Assembly: GCF_016785185.1 (NCBI RefSeq)
Contig: NZ_JAEKDY010000013.1
Origin: Heyndrickxia sporothermodurans
GTDB taxonomy: Bacteria; Bacillota; Bacilli; Bacillales; Bacillaceae_C
Strand: one strand, 5' to 3'
Length of the DNA stretch: 48,174 nucleotides
Shown here: in pieces, positions 16,851 to 25,344 of the stretch
How the letters are laid out: every line of letters starts with the position of its first letter
How positions within the stretch are numbered: the stretch's first letter is position 1
Position numbers and translations under genes: made by a program
The notes under the pieces: model-generated
The model's input: only the letters and a program-made list of their open reading frames with translations
What the model was told of the DNA's origin: nothing
The model's database searches: none

Positions 16851-18107
16851 ATGGAACTAAGGGAAAAAGCGATATTAGTAGGGGTTAATTTAAACCATCA
16901 AGACAATTTTGACTATTCAATGGAAGAGCTTCGAAATTTAACGGAAGCATGTGATATCGAAGTCGTTGGAGAAATTACACAAAATCTTCAAAGAATCAAT
17001 AAATCACATTATGTAGGGACTGGAAAAATTGATGAAATTCGTGCGCTTGGGGAGATGGTAGAAGCAAATGTCATTATTTTTAATGATGAATTATCACCAT
17101 CACAAATTCGAAATTTAGAGGCGGATATTGATTGTAAGGTTATTGACCGGACGATTTTAATATTAGATATTTTTGCTGAACGTGCGCGAACGAAAGAGGC
17201 ACAGCTGCAAGTAGAGGTTGCCCAGCTGCAATATATGCTACCGCGCTTAGTCGGTCTTCGTGCATCTTTAGGTCGTCAGGGTGGTGGATCTGGCTTGGCC
17301 AACAGAGGTGCCGGAGAAACAAAGTTAGAACTTGATCGTCGAAAAATTGAGGCAAAAATCGTTGCCTTAAATAAAGAATTGGAGCATTTAGTTGCCCATC
17401 GGAAAACACAACGTAAACAACGGAAGAAAAATGATGTGCCTGTTGTTTCGCTCGTTGGCTATACAAACGCGGGGAAATCAACCATTATGAATGCGTTGGT
17501 AGAAAAATTTAACCCACTAGAAAATAAGCAGGTATTTGAAAAGGATATGCTATTTGCGACATTGGAAACTTCAGTTCGAAGCATTTCTTTAGCTGACCAA
17601 AAGTCATTTTTACTAACGGATACCGTCGGATTTGTTAGTAAGCTCCCTCACCATCTTGTTAAAGCATTTCGATCGACTTTAGAGGAAGTAGCAGAAAGTG
17701 ACTTATTAATTCATGTCGTTGATTATTCCAATCCGAATTATGAACGGCTTATGGACATTACGAATGAAACATTAAAGGATATTGGAATTGAAAACATTCC
17801 AACCATCTATGCGTACAATAAATCTGATTTAATGGATGTTCAAATTCCGATGATTCGCGGTGAAGATGTATTTCTATCTGCAAAACAAAGAATTGGAATC
17901 GATGAATTAATCGAGTTGATTAGGAAGGAAATTTTCACAGATTATGTTCAGTGTGAAATGTTAGTTCCTTATGATCAAGGAAGGATTATTTCCTATTTTA
18001 AAGATCATGCAAATGTGATGGGGATGAGTTATGAGGAAACGGGAACGAAGCTTGTGTTGGAATGTAAAGAGAGTGATTATGAAAGGTATAAGGAATTTGT
18101 GATTTAA
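16851..18107 (+). CDS. hflX: HflX-family ribosome-associated GTPase (possibly HflXr type)
   Basis: A 418-residue GTPase. The N-terminal HflX domain carries the glycine-rich segment (GRQGGGSGLANRGAGETKLELD, near 143-164), followed by a coiled-coil linker and a G domain with G1 GYTNAGKST (203-211), G3 DTVGF (near 258) and G4 NKSD (near 325). HflX splits stalled or idle 70S ribosomes; the Listeria paralogue HflXr protects against macrolides and lincosamides. ATG 16851 was chosen over the GTG-started longer frame because GGAGGGAG lies 7 bases upstream. The attenuator-like leader makes the antibiotic-responsive HflXr role more likely than a housekeeping one, but a second hflX in the genome would be needed to argue this. 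Confidence 0.92.
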   Translation: MELREKAILVGVNLNHQDNFDYSMEELRNLTEACDIEVVGEITQNLQRINKSHYVGTGKIDEIRALGEMVEANVIIFNDELSPSQIRNLEADIDCKVIDRTILILDIFAERARTKEAQLQVEVAQLQYMLPRLVGLRASLGRQGGGSGLANRGAGETKLELDRRKIEAKIVALNKELEHLVAHRKTQRKQRKKNDVPVVSLVGYTNAGKSTIMNALVEKFNPLENKQVFEKDMLFATLETSVRSISLADQKSFLLTDTVGFVSKLPHHLVKAFRSTLEEVAESDLLIHVVDYSNPNYERLMDITNETLKDIGIENIPTIYAYNKSDLMDVQIPMIRGEDVFLSAKQRIGIDELIELIRKEIFTDYVQCEMLVPYDQGRIISYFKDHANVMGMSYEETGTKLVLECKESDYERYKEFVI

Positions 18108-18173
18108 GGCGCTTTTCGTAAACATTGCTCTTTTTACGAAATGATGCACCTATTGGCTGATACATGTCGTGAA

Positions 18174-18209
18174 AAAAGAGGATTGATCAAAAGTAATCAA
18201 TCCTCTTTT
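18174..18209. terminator. Bidirectional terminator between hflX and the lipoprotein gene
   Basis: AAAAGAGGATTGAT and ATCAATCCTCTTTT form a perfect 14-bp stem with T-rich ends on both strands. Confidence 0.9.
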
Positions 18210-18210
18210 A

Positions 18211-18588
18211 TTAAACTTGATATATCTTTTTCCCCAATGGGTTATTGAGTGAATAATAAGTATCATTTATTTTAATTTCATTATCTAGGAAGGTTATATT
18301 AAATTCTTTATTGTTGGAAGAGAGAACGGCTTTATATATATAACCTTTTGTTTTTTCATGGTTTTCCATTTCTTTATATTCTTTTTCATTAAGAAGCTGA
18401 ATAAAGTGTTGTATTTTATCTTTTTCAGTAATAGTGTGCCTGTTTCCATTTCTTCCGTCAATCACTTCTATTTTAGATACCGATTTATCACCAATCTCTA
18501 TAAAATCCTTACTTCCTTTTGAACTTGTTTGAGAGCAACCACTAATTAATAGGATTAAAGATATCGAAATCATAATAAAGTTTTTCAT
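18211..18588 (-). CDS. Small lipoprotein of unknown function
   Basis: A 125-residue protein with a lipoprotein signal: a short basic start, a hydrophobic stretch and the lipobox LISGC, giving C18 as the lipidated residue. The mature part is small, charged and likely beta-rich (VSKIEVIDGRNG, YIYKAVLSSNNKEFNITFLDNEIKI). No named family is recognised with confidence. The ribosome binding site is weak: AAGG lies about 13 bases before the ATG, so expression may be low. It is convergent with hflX. Confidence 0.75.
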   Translation of the reverse strand: MKNFIMISISLILLISGCSQTSSKGSKDFIEIGDKSVSKIEVIDGRNGNRHTITEKDKIQHFIQLLNEKEYKEMENHEKTKGYIYKAVLSSNNKEFNITFLDNEIKINDTYYSLNNPLGKKIYQV

Positions 18589-18887
18589 TTTGATGGACGA
18601 ACCTTGATTATATAGTCAAAATAAAAAGTGCATTTAACCCAATAATCTTTCGGTGTATTGTTCGATGTATCATATAGAATTTCCTCCTGTTTTCAATTAT
18701 TAGATATGAGCGCGTATGTTATTTAAATATTTCTATTTATTTATTGAAAAACCTCTGTTTATTGTAAAAAATTATTAAAAAAACACACGATTAGCAAATT
18801 AAAATTAAGGGGTAAAAAACTGTCCAAATTTGGTAGGAGGGTTTGTAACTGTTATAACTGAAGGTTGATTTTACCGAGTTTGAAAAA
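18589..18887. other. Gene-free AT-rich stretch
   Basis: About 300 bases before repeat array C1. No ORF with a ribosome binding site, no RNA structure and no clear promoter pair was seen; the promoter of the minus-strand lipoprotein gene is presumably at its left end. Confidence 0.4.
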
Positions 18888-19072
18888 TAAACGGAAAAAT
18901 TCCGTTAATTTAGGGAAATACTCATATTTCCCTAAAAATAAGGGGAGTTTTTCCGCTTACCTCATCCAAATCTTTGGTTTTTGGCTGATTTAGAGCAGTT
19001 AGTCGGAATCTCTCCGCTTATATCTACATCTTTACCCACCCTTATATACAATAGACGGAAATTCTCCGCTTA
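18888..19072. repeat. Repeat array, family C, copy 1
   Basis: Four copies of a core of the form CGGAnnnTTTTCCGCTTA, itself a small dyad. CCG of the core recurs at 18902, 18953, 19014 and 19066, i.e. steps of 51, 61 and 52 bp. The array lies between the lipoprotein gene and the 3' end of yeiH. A second array with nearly the same spacing and matching unit order is at 21246-21432, on the far side of the yeiH/lysR pair. Confidence 0.85.
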
Positions 19073-19134
19073 TTATTTATATAAAGCCTTGGTTCCTAAA
19101 CGTGATCTGGTCTTTTGACATTTTATGAAAATTT

Positions 19135-20172
19135 TCACACGATAAAATAAACAATCACACTCAAGCAAATTGATGTGATGACCATGGCGATAAGTGGTCG
19201 CAGGGCTTTGGTGCGAAGGTCTTTTAGGCTGACGTTTAGGCCGAGACCGACCATGGCAGCAGTTAGACACCATGTTGTTACATTGGAAACGCCATTCGTA
19301 AAGCCGTCGGATACAGGGATGTGACTTCCAAGAACATAGCTTCCGAATAGACTCATAACGATAAACCCAATTAAGAACCATGGAAATTCAATTTTATTTC
19401 CAGCAGTTTCTTTCCCGTGTTTTTTTCGATTCACAAAATACATGAAAATAAAGCAAAGCGGAACAAGAAGGAAAACACGTCCTAGTTTAGCTAGTAAACC
19501 GATTGCTAAGGAATCCTCTCCACCCGGTGCAGCGGCTAAGGCCACATGGGCAATTTCGTGTAAACTTGTGCCAGACCAAATCCCATACTCGACAGGGGTT
19601 AATGGTAAAATAGGGCGAAGAATTGTATAAGCAATGGCAAAGATTGTTCCAACTAAAGCAATAATTCCAACTCCAATTGCAGTCTCTTCGTCCTTTGATT
19701 TAATGATTGGAGCGACAGCGGCAATCGCAGCGGCCCCACACACTCCGGTTCCGACTCCTAATAAAAGGGAAATTGTTTTATCCGCTTTAAACACTTTAGC
19801 AAGCCACATCGTAAAGAGAATCGCAAAGGCGATCACACCTACATCACGAATAAGCAGACCGATTCCGTCTTGAAACACCGTATTAATATTTAATTTTAAT
19901 CCGTATAAAATAATAGCGAATCTCAAAAGCTTCTTCGATGAAAAATTAATTCCCGATCGAATCGCTTCCGGGTATCCAAAAAATTGTCGGAACACAATAG
20001 CAATCACTATCGCGGATGCAAGCTGGCCGACATGATCGAATCCTGGGACTTTTGCTAAAAAGAAGCCAAGTAAAGCAATAAAAAAGGTAAATGCAATGCC
20101 ACCGACCCAAAGGAGGGAAGACGGTTTTCGCTTCGGTTCCATCGGTTCAAGTACTTTTGCTCTTTCTTCCAT
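19135..20172 (-). CDS. yeiH: YeiH-family putative sulfate/anion exporter
   Basis: A 345-residue inner-membrane protein with about ten hydrophobic segments, of the UPF0324/Cons_hypoth698 family. Conserved parts include FFGYPEAIRSGINFSSKKLLRFAIILYGLKL near residue 65, GVGTGVCGAAAIAAVAPII near 140 and GTSLHEIAHVALAA near 200. The family is annotated as a putative sulfate exporter in E. coli; direct transport evidence is thin. GGAGG stands 8 bases before ATG 20172. It is divergent from a lysR gene, the same arrangement as yeiE/yeiH in enterobacteria, which suggests control by that regulator. Confidence 0.88.
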   Translation of the reverse strand: MEERAKVLEPMEPKRKPSSLLWVGGIAFTFFIALLGFFLAKVPGFDHVGQLASAIVIAIVFRQFFGYPEAIRSGINFSSKKLLRFAIILYGLKLNINTVFQDGIGLLIRDVGVIAFAILFTMWLAKVFKADKTISLLLGVGTGVCGAAAIAAVAPIIKSKDEETAIGVGIIALVGTIFAIAYTILRPILPLTPVEYGIWSGTSLHEIAHVALAAAPGGEDSLAIGLLAKLGRVFLLVPLCFIFMYFVNRKKHGKETAGNKIEFPWFLIGFIVMSLFGSYVLGSHIPVSDGFTNGVSNVTTWCLTAAMVGLGLNVSLKDLRTKALRPLIAMVITSICLSVIVYFIV

Positions 20173-20287
20173 GTCAACACCTCCAAAATTATTCTATACT
20201 ATTACGATAATTCATCATTGACGATAAGGAAAATAAATATATATGATGTTCATAATAAGTAAAACTTATAAAGGGGGGAGGGAAGCT

Positions 20288-21187
20288 ATGATGGATCAGC
20301 ATTTACTCGTGTTTGTCACGGTTGTAGATAAGGGGAATTTTTCACGTGCGGCCGAGGAGCTTCATATGACGCAGCCTGCAGTGAGTCAATACATACAAGC
20401 ATTGGAACGATCTTATGGGGCAAAGCTGCTTGATCGGAGCAATAAATTCGTTCGCTTAAATAAAGCAGGTGAGATTGTGTACTATCACGCAAAGGAAATT
20501 TTAGGACTTTATTCGAAAATGCAGGGCCTCATTGACGATTTGACGAATCGGGCAAGTGGACCGCTGTCTATTGGAGCGAGCTATACATTCGGTGAATATG
20601 TGCTGCCACACTTAATTGCGAAACTCCATCAACAATTTCCACTCATTAAACCTAAGATTACAATTGGGAATACGAAAGAGATCTCAGAGTTAGTTATTGG
20701 TCACCAACTGGATGTCGGAATTATTGAGGGAGAATATAAGGACCCGCATCTTTCAATTGAATCTTTTACCGAAGATATGATGTATGTTGTTGCCTCTTCC
20801 ACTCATCCTTTATCTTTGCAAAAAAAGGAGATCCCAATTTCCGACTTAGAGAAGGAAACATGGATTATCCGCGAAATAGGCTCAGGAACGCGAGAGGCAA
20901 CAGAAACCATTTTCAAACGGTTATCCATAGCTCCAACAGATACGATGGAATTCGGCAGTACCCAATTAATAAAAGAAACCGTAGAATCCGGATTGGGCAT
21001 CACTCTTTTGTCTCAACTGGCAATAAGAAAGGAAATTTCGATGGGATTGTTAAAAACTCTCCCTGTTAAAGATACTCCTTTTAAAAGAAGTTTTTCAGTC
21101 GTCTTACGAACTTCCTTTCAAACGAAAGCACTGGAAGTATTTATAAGATTATTAAAGGAGCAGTTTAAAAAAAGGGGCTTCTCTTAA
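20288..21187 (+). CDS. LysR-family transcriptional regulator (CysL/YeiE-like)
   Basis: A 299-residue LysR protein. The N-terminal winged helix-turn-helix spans about residues 2-60 (NFSRAAEELHMTQPAVSQYIQALE), and the C-terminal effector domain about 90-295. It resembles the CysL/YeiE branch, often linked to sulfur metabolism. ATG 20288 or 20291 both fit GGGGAGGG upstream. The 115-bp divergent region holds two direct copies of ACGATAA (20204-20210 and 20221-20227), 17 bp apart, which may be part of its operator. Likely target: the divergent yeiH. The ligand is unknown. Confidence 0.88.
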   Translation: MMDQHLLVFVTVVDKGNFSRAAEELHMTQPAVSQYIQALERSYGAKLLDRSNKFVRLNKAGEIVYYHAKEILGLYSKMQGLIDDLTNRASGPLSIGASYTFGEYVLPHLIAKLHQQFPLIKPKITIGNTKEISELVIGHQLDVGIIEGEYKDPHLSIESFTEDMMYVVASSTHPLSLQKKEIPISDLEKETWIIREIGSGTREATETIFKRLSIAPTDTMEFGSTQLIKETVESGLGITLLSQLAIRKEISMGLLKTLPVKDTPFKRSFSVVLRTSFQTKALEVFIRLLKEQFKKRGFS

Positions 21188-21245
21188 CGATAAGTAGTTC
21201 CGTTTCGGTAGACCAATTAATGTCCTTTTTGAGGATAATCAAAAT

Positions 21246-21432
21246 AAGCGGATATTTTCCGGTAAAATAGCAGAATGGATCTCGGTTCGGGGAATATAAG
21301 CGGAGTTTTTCCGATTAAGCAAAGCAAAATTACTTATTTTTGCGTTTTTCAAGTTAATAGTCGGAATCTTTCCGGCTATTTAAGGTATTTTCAGTGCTAT
21401 TTCTTAAATAAGAGAAATTTTTCCGCTTATTT
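21246..21432. repeat. Repeat array, family C, copy 2
   Basis: Four CGGAnnnTTTTCCG cores with CCG at 21259, 21311, 21372 and 21423, steps of 52, 61 and 51 bp. The third unit (AGTCGGAATCTTTCCGGCTA) is nearly identical to the third unit of copy 1 (AGTCGGAATCTCTCCGCTTA), so the two arrays are in direct orientation. It lies between the convergent lysR and ctaB genes. Confidence 0.85.
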
Positions 21433-21478
21433 ATCGATTTAGCGTCTAAATGAGCTTGTACAACTTCTCCATTAGTTA

Positions 21479-21512
21479 ACAAAAGCTTGAGAAAAAAATC
21501 CCAAGCTTTTGT
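21479..21512. terminator. Hairpin between convergent lysR and ctaB
   Basis: ACAAAAGCTTG and CAAGCTTTTGT form a perfect 11-bp stem with a 12-base A-rich loop. The T run on either strand is part of the stem only, so termination is likely but not certain. Confidence 0.5.
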
Positions 21513-21570
21513 GCTACGATTTTAGATTTTATCCATGTTATCGAAAACTACTTATCTTAACGAGACAGCC

Positions 21571-22512
21571 CTATAAAAATGTACTTCCAATAAAGGAATA
21601 AACAATGATGGTCGCAAAAAGAATAGTGAGATGATTAAGTGAAAAAATAAACATTGTTGTCGCCCATTTTTTAGTTGTCATTTTTTTATAGCCAACAATA
21701 CTTAAGATAAGCCAGGCAATACTTAAAATGAGTGCGACTAACATAATCCCGATGCTAAATGTGATAAAAAGAAAACTTGCAGCAATTAAAGCAATCAAGT
21801 AGATATTTGTTTGTATATAAGTTCGCTTAAATCCTTTAACGACAGGAAGCATTGGAACATTTGCTGCTTTATAATCATCATACTTGCGGATGGCAATTGC
21901 ATAAAAATGAGGCATTTGCCAAAGAACCATGATGACAAACAGGCCTAGAAGTGCTGGATGCATCATGTTAGTTGTAATCGCTGCCCAGCCAATAAGTGGA
22001 GGCATTGCTCCTGAAATACTTCCAACTTCCGTATTATAAATGGTACGGCGTTTCGTCCACATTGTATAAGGCACAACATAGAAGAATAAACCAAGAAGCC
22101 CGAAGAGTGCGGCAAGTGGTGTTGTAAATGCAAGGGATACTAATCCTACTACGGACATGATGATAGCAAGCAGGAGTACAGTTTTTGGCTGCAGTGCACC
22201 TGTTACTGTTGGGCGATTTTTTGTCCGTTCCATAATGGAATCAATATCACGGTCATATAAATTATTAAAAGCACCTGCAGCACCTATCACTAGAGCTGAT
22301 CCGATCATCGCTAAAATGATCTCAGGAATCTTCTCAAGCGGGCTATAATCATTTATAAATAAAGCCAATGTTAACCCTGCAAACATGGCTAATAAGTTTG
22401 ATTTAATAATACCGGTCTTAACCGTCTGTGCCAAAATGGTCGTTAGCGATTGTTTTGAGACTGCGCTAGACGTACTTTGAACACTTTTATCGATCTTTAC
22501 ATCGCTTCGCAT
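21571..22512 (-). CDS. ctaB: Heme O synthase (protoheme IX farnesyltransferase)
   Basis: A 313-residue membrane prenyltransferase that adds a farnesyl group to heme B to give heme O for terminal oxidases. The first aspartate motif is NNLYDRDIDSIMERTKNRP (near residue 83) and the heme-O-synthase motif YTMWTKRRTIYNT is near 150. Several hydrophobic helices follow. ATG 22512 was chosen over the longer frame from 22569 because AAAGAGG lies just upstream. It stands alone here, away from other cytochrome oxidase genes. Confidence 0.93.
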   Translation of the reverse strand: MRSDVKIDKSVQSTSSAVSKQSLTTILAQTVKTGIIKSNLLAMFAGLTLALFINDYSPLEKIPEIILAMIGSALVIGAAGAFNNLYDRDIDSIMERTKNRPTVTGALQPKTVLLLAIIMSVVGLVSLAFTTPLAALFGLLGLFFYVVPYTMWTKRRTIYNTEVGSISGAMPPLIGWAAITTNMMHPALLGLFVIMVLWQMPHFYAIAIRKYDDYKAANVPMLPVVKGFKRTYIQTNIYLIALIAASFLFITFSIGIMLVALILSIAWLILSIVGYKKMTTKKWATTMFIFSLNHLTILFATIIVYSFIGSTFL

Positions 22513-22717
22513 AGTTATCCTCTTTCCTTTTTCCAAGGTTATCTGCCATATAAGTTTATCATAATTCATAGAAGAAAAGTTTGTTCAGCTTTGAACAATT
22601 TTTAACAGATATATAAACAACTGCTTTTCTTATGTTAGGAAAAAGGAATTACCCACCATTTTGTCGAATGTATGGGAGATGGAAATTGGTAAATGTAATT
22701 TGAAAGGAGCAAGAATA

Positions 22718-22993
22718 TTGACCCATTCAAAAAAAATACATACAGAAAAAGTCGGACTTTGGGAAGAGGTACTAGATGAATTAAAGTTATCTCTCGAACC
22801 TAATGCGATTAAGACTTGGTTTAGTAAAGCAACAATCGATAGATTAAGCGAAAATGAAATGCTGGTTTGTGCGGTTAATGAATTCTCGGCAGACTGGATT
22901 AGGAAACATTTTCAAGCTGATCTCGAAAAGGCTGTATGCAAAGTATTGGATCAGAAGGTTCGCATTCATATTTCTGTTCAATCGTCGAAGTAA
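22718..22993 (+). CDS. Stand-alone DnaA N-terminal domain-like protein
   Basis: A 91-residue protein whose residues 13-88 read like DnaA domain I: LWEEVLDELKLSLEPNAIKTWF followed by LVCAVNEFSADWIRKHF. In DnaA this domain binds helicase-loading and regulatory partners and self-associates; it carries no ATPase or DNA-binding domain. Here nothing else of DnaA is present. TTG 22718 was chosen because AAAGGAG (22703-22709) lies eight bases upstream; longer in-frame starts lack a ribosome binding site. The acetyltransferase gene begins 31 bases after it, so an operon is likely. Function unknown; a modulator of DnaA or its partners is one possibility. Confidence 0.72.
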   Translation: MTHSKKIHTEKVGLWEEVLDELKLSLEPNAIKTWFSKATIDRLSENEMLVCAVNEFSADWIRKHFQADLEKAVCKVLDQKVRIHISVQSSK

Positions 22994-23024
22994 ACGAGAT
23001 AAATTAACCGAGGAGGACGAGCGA

Positions 23025-23489
23025 ATGAATTATTTATCGATTCGAAGAGCACGTCGGAAAGATATCGATGAACTAATCGACCTAATGCTCCAATATATCG
23101 TTGATTTTTATAAAAGACCGCGTCCTGAAGAGAAGGAGCTTCGAAACTTAATTGAACATTTATTATCTAATCCTGAAGTCGGCGTACAGTTTGTTGCAGA
23201 ATTAGAAGGAAAACTGATCGGATTCTCCACATTATACTTCACTTTTAGTACGACAAGAGTGAAGAAAATTGCGATATTAAATGATTTATTTGTCGCTCCC
23301 AAAACGAGAGGTATGAAGATTGGAGAGCAATTATTCAAGGAAAGTTTAGCCTATACAAAAGCTAATGACTATGCGGCAATGTCATGGCAAACCGCACATG
23401 ATAATCTAATCGGTCAGTCCTTATATGAAAAAATGGGCGGCCAGCAAACAAATGACGAATGGATTAATTATGAGATTAGTAATATGTAA
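23025..23489 (+). CDS. GNAT-family N-acetyltransferase
   Basis: A 154-residue acetyltransferase. The acetyl-CoA loop is in LFVAPKTRGMKIGEQLFKESL (near residue 90), preceded by the beta strand VKKIAILND and followed by NLIGQSLYEKMGGQ near the C-terminus. AGGAGG at 23011-23016 sets ATG 23025. Substrate unknown. It follows the DnaA-domain gene closely and precedes repeat array A2. Confidence 0.88.
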   Translation: MNYLSIRRARRKDIDELIDLMLQYIVDFYKRPRPEEKELRNLIEHLLSNPEVGVQFVAELEGKLIGFSTLYFTFSTTRVKKIAILNDLFVAPKTRGMKIGEQLFKESLAYTKANDYAAMSWQTAHDNLIGQSLYEKMGGQQTNDEWINYEISNM

Positions 23490-23525
23490 GTATCGAAGGG
23501 GAAAATAGAGTGAAGAGAGTCAGTG

Positions 23526-23730
23526 CTGCATATAGATTTTATAAAAGGGATGGCCAAAATGTATAGGAAAGCGCCGGATGCATAAAGATTTTACAAGAAA
23601 AAGGACAAAAATGTATAAGGAAGCCCGGGTTGCGTATAGATTTTACGAGAAGAAGGACAAAAATATATAAGGAAAGTCCGGATACACATAGATTTTTCAA
23701 GTTGGAGGCCACAAATGTATACGAAACACG
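23526..23730. repeat. Tandem 52-bp repeat array, family A, copy 2
   Basis: Four direct units with the core AAAATGTATAAGG and GGATGCATATAGATTTT. The ATGTAT point recurs at 23559, 23611, 23663 and 23715, exactly 52 bp each time. The last copy supplies the start codon of the following TPR gene (ATG 23715), with GGAGG at 23704-23708 as its ribosome binding site. The family is the same as the array at 2466-2760, 21 kb away and in the same orientation. Confidence 0.93.
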
Positions 23731-24206
23731 AAATGGAGAAAGCAATCCAACTAAGAGAAGAGGGACATTTAATAGAATCGAATGAACTACTGATTCAATT
23801 AGCCAAAGAGCATCACGGTGATCCCGTAATAAACTACCAATGTGCCTGGAGTTATGATGTGCTAGGTGAAGAACGTGAAGCTGTTCCTTACTATGAAAAG
23901 GCGATTTCATTGGGGCTTGAAGGGGAAGATTTAGAGGGAGCATTGCTTGGATTAGGAAGTACATACCGAACATTAGGTGAATATGAGAAGTCAAGACGTA
24001 CTTTTTTAAAAGGAATCGAGTTATTTCCGCATAACCATGCAATACGGGTATTCTACGCTATGACCTTATTCAACTTAAAGGACCATAATCAAGCGATGGA
24101 AATTCTTTTAAAAAGTATAGCTGAAACATCGAATGATCCTCAATTGGTAAGCTACAAACGGGCGATTGAGTTTTACTCAGATAAATTAGATCAGGTTTGG
24201 GATTGA
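23715..24206 (+). CDS. Tetratricopeptide repeat protein
   Basis: A 163-residue helical protein with about three to four TPR units, clearest at residues 39-66 (INYQCAWSYDVLGEEREAVPYYEKAISL) and 76-105. No signal peptide or membrane segment is visible, so a cytosolic protein-interaction role is likely. Its start codon lies inside the last unit of repeat array A2. The methyltransferase gene starts 13 bases after its stop, so the two are probably co-transcribed. Confidence 0.85.
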   Translation: MYTKHEMEKAIQLREEGHLIESNELLIQLAKEHHGDPVINYQCAWSYDVLGEEREAVPYYEKAISLGLEGEDLEGALLGLGSTYRTLGEYEKSRRTFLKGIELFPHNHAIRVFYAMTLFNLKDHNQAMEILLKSIAETSNDPQLVSYKRAIEFYSDKLDQVWD

Positions 24207-24219
24207 AAGGAGTAGTTAC

Positions 24220-24846
24220 ATGTTAAGTAAACAAGGTTTTGATTTATGGGCAAATGATTATGACCAAACGGTTCAACTAAGTGAGGAAAATAATCAATAT
24301 CCTTTTGCCGGCTACAAAGAGATTTTAAATACAATTTTTAATGAGGTGATGCAAAAACCTTCATCTCATGTTTTGGATATCGGATTTGGAACAGGAGTTT
24401 TAACAACAAAATTATATGAACATGGGCAACATATTGACGGAATTGATTTTTCCGCGAAAATGATTGAAATTGCTAAAGAAAAAATGCCGCATGCCCATTT
24501 AATCGAATGTGATTTTTCACAAGGTTTACCTGATGGGGTAAAAGCGAAACGGTATGAATCGATTATCAGCACCTACGCATTACATCATCTAACTGACGAG
24601 AATAAGGTGGAGTTTATTAAGGAATTGCTGCCATTACTCAATGAACATGGGGCGATTTACATTGGAGATATCGCTTTTGAAACACGTGAAAAGCTCGAAG
24701 AATGCAGGCAGGAAAGTTTAGCTTATTGGGATCCTGATGAATTTTATTTCGTTAATGAAGAGATTGCATCGGCTTTGAGTGATGTTTGTAAATGTGAATT
24801 TCATGCAATTTCACATTGTGGCGGTGTGTTTATTATTTCTCGTTAA
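24220..24846 (+). CDS. Class I SAM-dependent methyltransferase
   Basis: A 208-residue methyltransferase with motif I VLDIGFGTGVLTTKL (near residue 50), acidic motif II GIDFSAKMIEIA and post-motif STYALHHL. AAAGGAG lies before ATG 24220. The substrate is unknown. It forms a unit with the TPR gene and ends in a terminator shared with the convergent secreted protein gene. Confidence 0.87.
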   Translation: MLSKQGFDLWANDYDQTVQLSEENNQYPFAGYKEILNTIFNEVMQKPSSHVLDIGFGTGVLTTKLYEHGQHIDGIDFSAKMIEIAKEKMPHAHLIECDFSQGLPDGVKAKRYESIISTYALHHLTDENKVEFIKELLPLLNEHGAIYIGDIAFETREKLEECRQESLAYWDPDEFYFVNEEIASALSDVCKCEFHAISHCGGVFIISR

Positions 24847-24859
24847 TAACAGGGGAAAG

Positions 24860-24888
24860 AAATAGGAGGCTCGTTGCCCCCTATTTTT
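24860..24888. terminator. Bidirectional terminator
   Basis: AAATAGGAGG pairs with CCCCCTATTT, allowing one mismatch, and is followed by T. One arm contains the TAG stop of the minus-strand gene. Confidence 0.75.
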
Positions 24889-25276
24889 CAGAATGAGTGT
24901 ATTCGATTAATTCGACCGCATTTTTTGGATCAGCCTGTGGGTCTACTTTTAATAAAATTGTATCAATATGTGGTTGAGTCTTCGTCGGGTCGGTTACTTT
25001 AACCGTCATTTTCACCTCGTAAATTCGTTTAGGAGGCTTAACGGAGAAGTTATTGTTAATTGTTAACTTCTGCATTTTGTCTAACGTCCAAGTTGCCTGG
25101 TCGCCATTTTCCTTTTTTACGACTTCCGTCACATAAGGGGAAATTACTTCAGCGAATATTTTATTAAAGTTTGCCGTCATTTTATTTTGTTGACCTTGAT
25201 TAGCTGGTTCCGCCATTACAATGGAAGCATTTCCGAACACGAGTAAGCATGCTAATAAAACTGTTATTTTTTTCAT
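24881..25276 (-). CDS. Small secreted protein, possibly DUF3888 family
   Basis: A 131-residue protein with a signal peptide (MKKITVLLACLLVFGNASIVMA, cut likely after residue 22). The mature part begins with a Q/N-rich linker, then FNKIFAEVISPYVTEVVKK and a beta-rich part ending VKVTDPTKTQPHIDTILLKV, which resembles the DUF3888 proteins of Bacillus in order and length; this is a recollection of the family, not a search result. ATG 25276 was chosen because GAGGTG lies six bases upstream. Its upstream region is divergent from the LD-carboxypeptidase gene. Confidence 0.72.
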   Translation of the reverse strand: MKKITVLLACLLVFGNASIVMAEPANQGQQNKMTANFNKIFAEVISPYVTEVVKKENGDQATWTLDKMQKLTINNNFSVKPPKRIYEVKMTVKVTDPTKTQPHIDTILLKVDPQADPKNAVELIEYTHSEK

Positions 25277-25344
25277 TTTTTTCACCTCGAAGTTAATGTT
25301 TCCAGAATGTAGTTTTCTATTCATCTTTTTAAGGAGGTTTTTAT

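Noticed and set aside
20204..20227. Inverted-repeat LysR operator
   Set aside because: The ACGATAA copies are direct, not inverted, so only a weak note was made under the lysR gene.
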